Positions 7,438 through 9,534 of a DNA stretch of 9,534 nt are shown piece by piece. Every line of letters begins with the position of its first letter. Within the stretch, counting starts at the first letter, position 1. The translations under genes and the position numbers were made by a program. The notes beneath the pieces were generated by a model. It worked only from the letters and a program-made list of their open reading frames with translations. It was not told the origin of the DNA and made no database searches. The stretch is from contig CAYGRM010000261.1 of the NCBI GenBank assembly GCA_964352225.1, positions 1-9,534 on the forward strand, read 5' to 3'. This stretch comes from CAJQQY01 sp964352225 (lineage in GTDB: Bacteria; Bacteroidota; Bacteroidia; Chitinophagales; Saprospiraceae).

Positions 7438-8784
7438 TTAAAAAACAACTACTTTCTTTGAAATAATGCGACCATCATTCAATCGAAATTGTAAATGATA
7501 CAATCCTTCTGCCTCGATTTTTAAAGTTTTATTTTGGAAAAATGAATTTGTAAGATTATTGTTATAGTTCTCAATGGTTTGTCCGATTGAATTATAAATA
7601 ACAATATTTTTAATTTCTATATTTTCAAAGTTTACTTGAAAATTACCATTATTGGGGTTTGGGAAAATGTCAATTTTTTCATTTTCTAATAATTCATTTA
7701 CATTGGAGGAATTATCATTAATGCAGGGAAACGCTGCGATCTCATCTCGAATGGTTGGCAACAAACCATATAAATTAACTCCAGGGCAAACCGTAGAACT
7801 ACAAGCATTTGGCGAATCATTTCCATCCAAGTGCCCTGAAATATTATTCAGATTCAACTCAGAGTTTGGGTGGAAATCCATTCCTTGAACATCAATATCT
7901 TCTTCGCATGAACCCCATGCAATAAAGTTTTGCAGCGCATTGATTGCTTCAGAAGTTGGTGTCGCATTTTCATAATTTCCAATCACACAAATCCCAATTG
8001 TTTTTTGATTCATACAGCTAAAATGTGCTCCTTGCAGCCCTTGCCCACGCCCTTCGTAAATAACTCCATTGCCATCTATCAACCAATTATATCCAATATC
8101 GTCCCAACCATTAGTGCCTGTATGTAAATCATAATAGGATCTAACAACCGCTGCAAAATCAGAACTCGTTGTTTGCCCCGCAGAATGATGCACAATAAAA
8201 TGAGATGCCACAGTTGGTTCTGGTGTGGTGTCAATTGGACAATCTCCTGAAGGACACCAACATGCTCGGCCACAAATATTAGGTTGTGCGCAAATACAAT
8301 CTGCTTCACCACCTCGTGCGTGAGCGCTTTCATTTTCATCGGAATGTCCTGGAAAGTAAAGTCGTATTTTAAAGCCAAGAGGAAGTTCTTGGTGAGCTTT
8401 TATTTGTATTCGAGTTGTATTTTTATCTATATCACCACCCAAAAAAACAGTTCGGTTTGGGGTGATACCTTCTGTCATTCTTGGGAAAGTTTGCCATTCT
8501 GACCATCCTTTTATTCCCTTAATTTCAGTCCTGAAGAATAATTCACCTTTGAAATTTTCCTTTTCAACATAACCAGAAAGCATAATAAAAGGGGTAGGAA
8601 TGAGAGGTTCTACCTCTACGGTAAATCCCAAATAAAGAGAATTATTATTAGGCGCAAAAAACTCAACGTTTTGCTCAATCGAATTCCTTGAATCATTCTT
8701 TTTTGGAACAATAGACTGAGCATTAAGATGAATCGAGGTAATCATGGAAAAGAAAAAAAGAAGAAGGCTTAAGGTGTTTTTCAT
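7438..8784 (-). CDS. Secreted PGRP-like N-acetylmuramoyl-L-alanine amidase with T9SS C-terminal sorting domain
   Basis: Predicted zinc amidase that cuts between N-acetylmuramic acid and L-alanine of peptidoglycan. The 448 residues comprise a Sec signal peptide (1 to about 23, ending LNAQS); an N-terminal beta-rich domain (about 35-145); a cysteine-rich linker with six Cys (163, 165, 171, 175, 177, 182); an amidase_2/PGRP domain (about 192-350); and a type A T9SS sorting domain (about 371-448, IDIFPNPNNGNFQVNF ... GLYHLQFRLNDGRIISKKVVVF). By comparison with T7 lysozyme, zinc ligands are His199 (IVHHSAG), His318 (GHLDG) and Cys333 (TVCPG), with Tyr232 (GYNW) in the active site, so it should be catalytic. 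GAHFSCMNQKTIGICVIGNY matches the PGRP core closely. It should be carried through the outer membrane and be released or surface-bound, suggesting attack on other bacteria or wall recycling rather than cell division. Confidence 0.93.
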   Translation of the reverse strand: MKNTLSLLLFFFSMITSIHLNAQSIVPKKNDSRNSIEQNVEFFAPNNNSLYLGFTVEVEPLIPTPFIMLSGYVEKENFKGELFFRTEIKGIKGWSEWQTFPRMTEGITPNRTVFLGGDIDKNTTRIQIKAHQELPLGFKIRLYFPGHSDENESAHARGGEADCICAQPNICGRACWCPSGDCPIDTTPEPTVASHFIVHHSAGQTTSSDFAAVVRSYYDLHTGTNGWDDIGYNWLIDGNGVIYEGRGQGLQGAHFSCMNQKTIGICVIGNYENATPTSEAINALQNFIAWGSCEEDIDVQGMDFHPNSELNLNNISGHLDGNDSPNACSSTVCPGVNLYGLLPTIRDEIAAFPCINDNSSNVNELLENEKIDIFPNPNNGNFQVNFENIEIKNIVIYNSIGQTIENYNNNLTNSFFQNKTLKIEAEGLYHLQFRLNDGRIISKKVVVF

Positions 8785-8807
8785 ATTTTTTATTTAAAAA
8801 AACGTTA

Positions 8808-8960
8808 ATGAAAGATCACTCAAAGCTAGAAAAAAAATATGGATTCGAAGAAGTTGCTCTTGCTGATTTTCAGGCAGCTAAGAGACAACTTCCTCCTTAT
8901 TTGGTTAGCCGTGGCACAGCTATTTATCTAAAACTAGATAGATCTAAAAGTTTTCTTTAA
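8808..8960 (+). CDS. Possible small protein of 50 residues, unrecognised
   Basis: An ATG at 8808 opens 50 codons ending in TAA at 8958-8960. I do not recognise the product: a charged N-terminal half (MKDHSKLEKKYGFEEVALAD) followed by FQAAKRQLPPYLVSRGTAIY and a basic tail. There is no signal peptide or membrane segment. Counting codons 2-50, 27 of 49 first positions are G or C against 8 of 49 third positions, the bias expected of a coding frame in AT-rich DNA and not of a spacer. The leader is A-rich (TTTAAAAAAACGTTA), like neighbouring genes. It begins 23 bases from the divergent amidase start and its last 17 bases overlap the end of the convergent MarC gene. It may be a genuine small gene or the surviving piece of a longer one. 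Confidence 0.5.
   Translation: MKDHSKLEKKYGFEEVALADFQAAKRQLPPYLVSRGTAIYLKLDRSKSFL
8821..8849 (-). promoter_or_regulatory. Candidate promoter for the amidase gene
   Basis: On the minus strand TAGCTTTG (8828 to 8821) matches TAnnTTTG exactly, 36 bases before the amidase ATG. The possible -33 element TTCG (8849 to 8846) is one mismatch from TTTG with a 17-base spacer, which is weak. The site lies inside the 50-codon plus-strand ORF, so it could be a chance match if that ORF is real. Confidence 0.35.
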
Positions 8961-9504
8961 ACATCTGGATCGCAATCGCAATCAAAATAATTCCAAAAAC
9001 TTTTCTTAATGTCGTGATGACTTGCGGAGAAATTTTATTTGATAACCAATCCGTAGATCTCAAAATAAAATATATAAATACTAAATTGACAATAATTCCC
9101 GCGATGATACTGATATTGTCATATTCAGATTTTAGAGAAATAATCGTAGTTAAAGTTCCTGCTCCTGCCAACAATGGAAAAGCAATCGGCACCACACTTC
9201 CTGAGCCACCATCATCGTGATGATCTCTAAAAATTCGAATGCCCAAGATCATCTCCAAACCAATGAAGAAGATAATCAAGGCTCCTGCCATGGCAAATGA
9301 AGAAACTTGGATTCCAAAAATTCCTAAAATGGCTGCTCCAAAAAATAAAAAGGCAATCATAATCATTGCGGCAAAACCTGTTGCTACCGATGCATTAATT
9401 TGAACGCCCTCTTTTTTCATATTAATCAAAATAGGAAGTGATCCGATGATGTCAATTACTGAAAATAAAATCAAGCTGACGGATAAAATTGCTGTAATGT
9501 TCAT
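8944..9504 (-). CDS. MarC family integral membrane protein
   Basis: Inner-membrane protein of the MarC (UPF0056) family, 186 residues, slightly shorter than the usual 200 or so. Six hydrophobic helices are visible (about 4-26, 40-62, 68-92, 107-127, 131-150, 166-183). Family features are the helix-1 pattern FSVIDIIGSLPIL, the second-half motif IAFPLLAGAGTLTTIISL (107-124) and the closing RKVFGIILIAIAIQM. The loop between the halves is acidic and His-containing (RDHHDDGGSG, 93-102). The E. coli founder was once tied to multiple antibiotic resistance, but that link was later withdrawn, and the function of the family is unsettled. The 30 bases upstream inside the window contain no clear promoter, so it could belong to a unit starting further right. 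Its end overlaps the plus-strand 50-codon ORF by 17 bases. Confidence 0.93.
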   Translation of the reverse strand: MNITAILSVSLILFSVIDIIGSLPILINMKKEGVQINASVATGFAAMIMIAFLFFGAAILGIFGIQVSSFAMAGALIIFFIGLEMILGIRIFRDHHDDGGSGSVVPIAFPLLAGAGTLTTIISLKSEYDNISIIAGIIVNLVFIYFILRSTDWLSNKISPQVITTLRKVFGIILIAIAIQMFKENF

Positions 9505-9534
9505 TGAAAATATATTTTAATAGTTGTTTAATTA

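Noticed and set aside
8079..8378. Minus-strand frame of 99 codons within the amidase gene
   Set aside because: Out-of-frame shadow on the same strand as the amidase, whose own frame contains all the catalytic motifs.
1..9534. Possible defence island, mobile element or CRISPR in the window
   Set aside because: No transposase, integrase, nuclease, direct-repeat array or flanking repeat was seen; gene content is metabolic and envelope-related with uniform base composition.

Overview
The window looks like chromosomal DNA from a member of the Bacteroidota, probably a free-living aerobic one of the Flavobacteriia/Saprospiria type. The DNA is AT-rich. Genes are preceded by A-rich leaders rather than Shine-Dalgarno sequences, and several upstream regions carry the Bacteroidota -7 element TAnnTTTG. 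One protein ends in a type IX secretion (T9SS) C-terminal sorting domain, a machinery confined to this phylum. The content is mostly single genes and short operons of housekeeping or accessory metabolism. I see no insertion sequence, tRNA, rRNA, CRISPR array or phage gene, and no gene-free stretch longer than 300 bases.

Layout. (1) 1-2831, minus strand: a two-gene operon for a molybdenum hydroxylase of the isoquinoline 1-oxidoreductase type. The small 2Fe-2S subunit comes first (2373-2831), followed by the large molybdopterin subunit with a twin-arginine signal, which runs off the left edge of the window (1-2295). (2) 3113-4861, plus strand: a group III truncated hemoglobin with its own promoter, then 24 bases later an exported protein made almost entirely of about eleven TPR repeats. 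(3) 4865-5689, minus strand: a DCC-family (DUF393) redox domain joined to a multi-helix membrane domain. It converges on the TPR gene with 3 bases between the stop codons and has the best promoter in the window. (4) 5885-7348, plus strand: an EamA/DMT-family 10-helix transporter followed by a small outer-membrane beta-barrel protein. A perfect 16-bp hairpin closes this unit and also serves the convergent gene. (5) 7438-8784, minus strand: a secreted PGRP-like N-acetylmuramoyl-L-alanine amidase with an unusual six-cysteine linker and a T9SS sorting domain. (6) 8808-8960, plus strand: a 50-codon ORF with clear codon-position bias that no recognised family explains. It lies between the amidase and (7) a MarC-family membrane protein (8944-9504, minus strand).

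The gene groups do not form one obvious pathway. The most noteworthy points are the 50-codon ORF, the cysteine-rich insert of the amidase, the DCC-membrane fusion and the globin/TPR pairing. I do not see convincing evidence of a new multi-gene system in this window.
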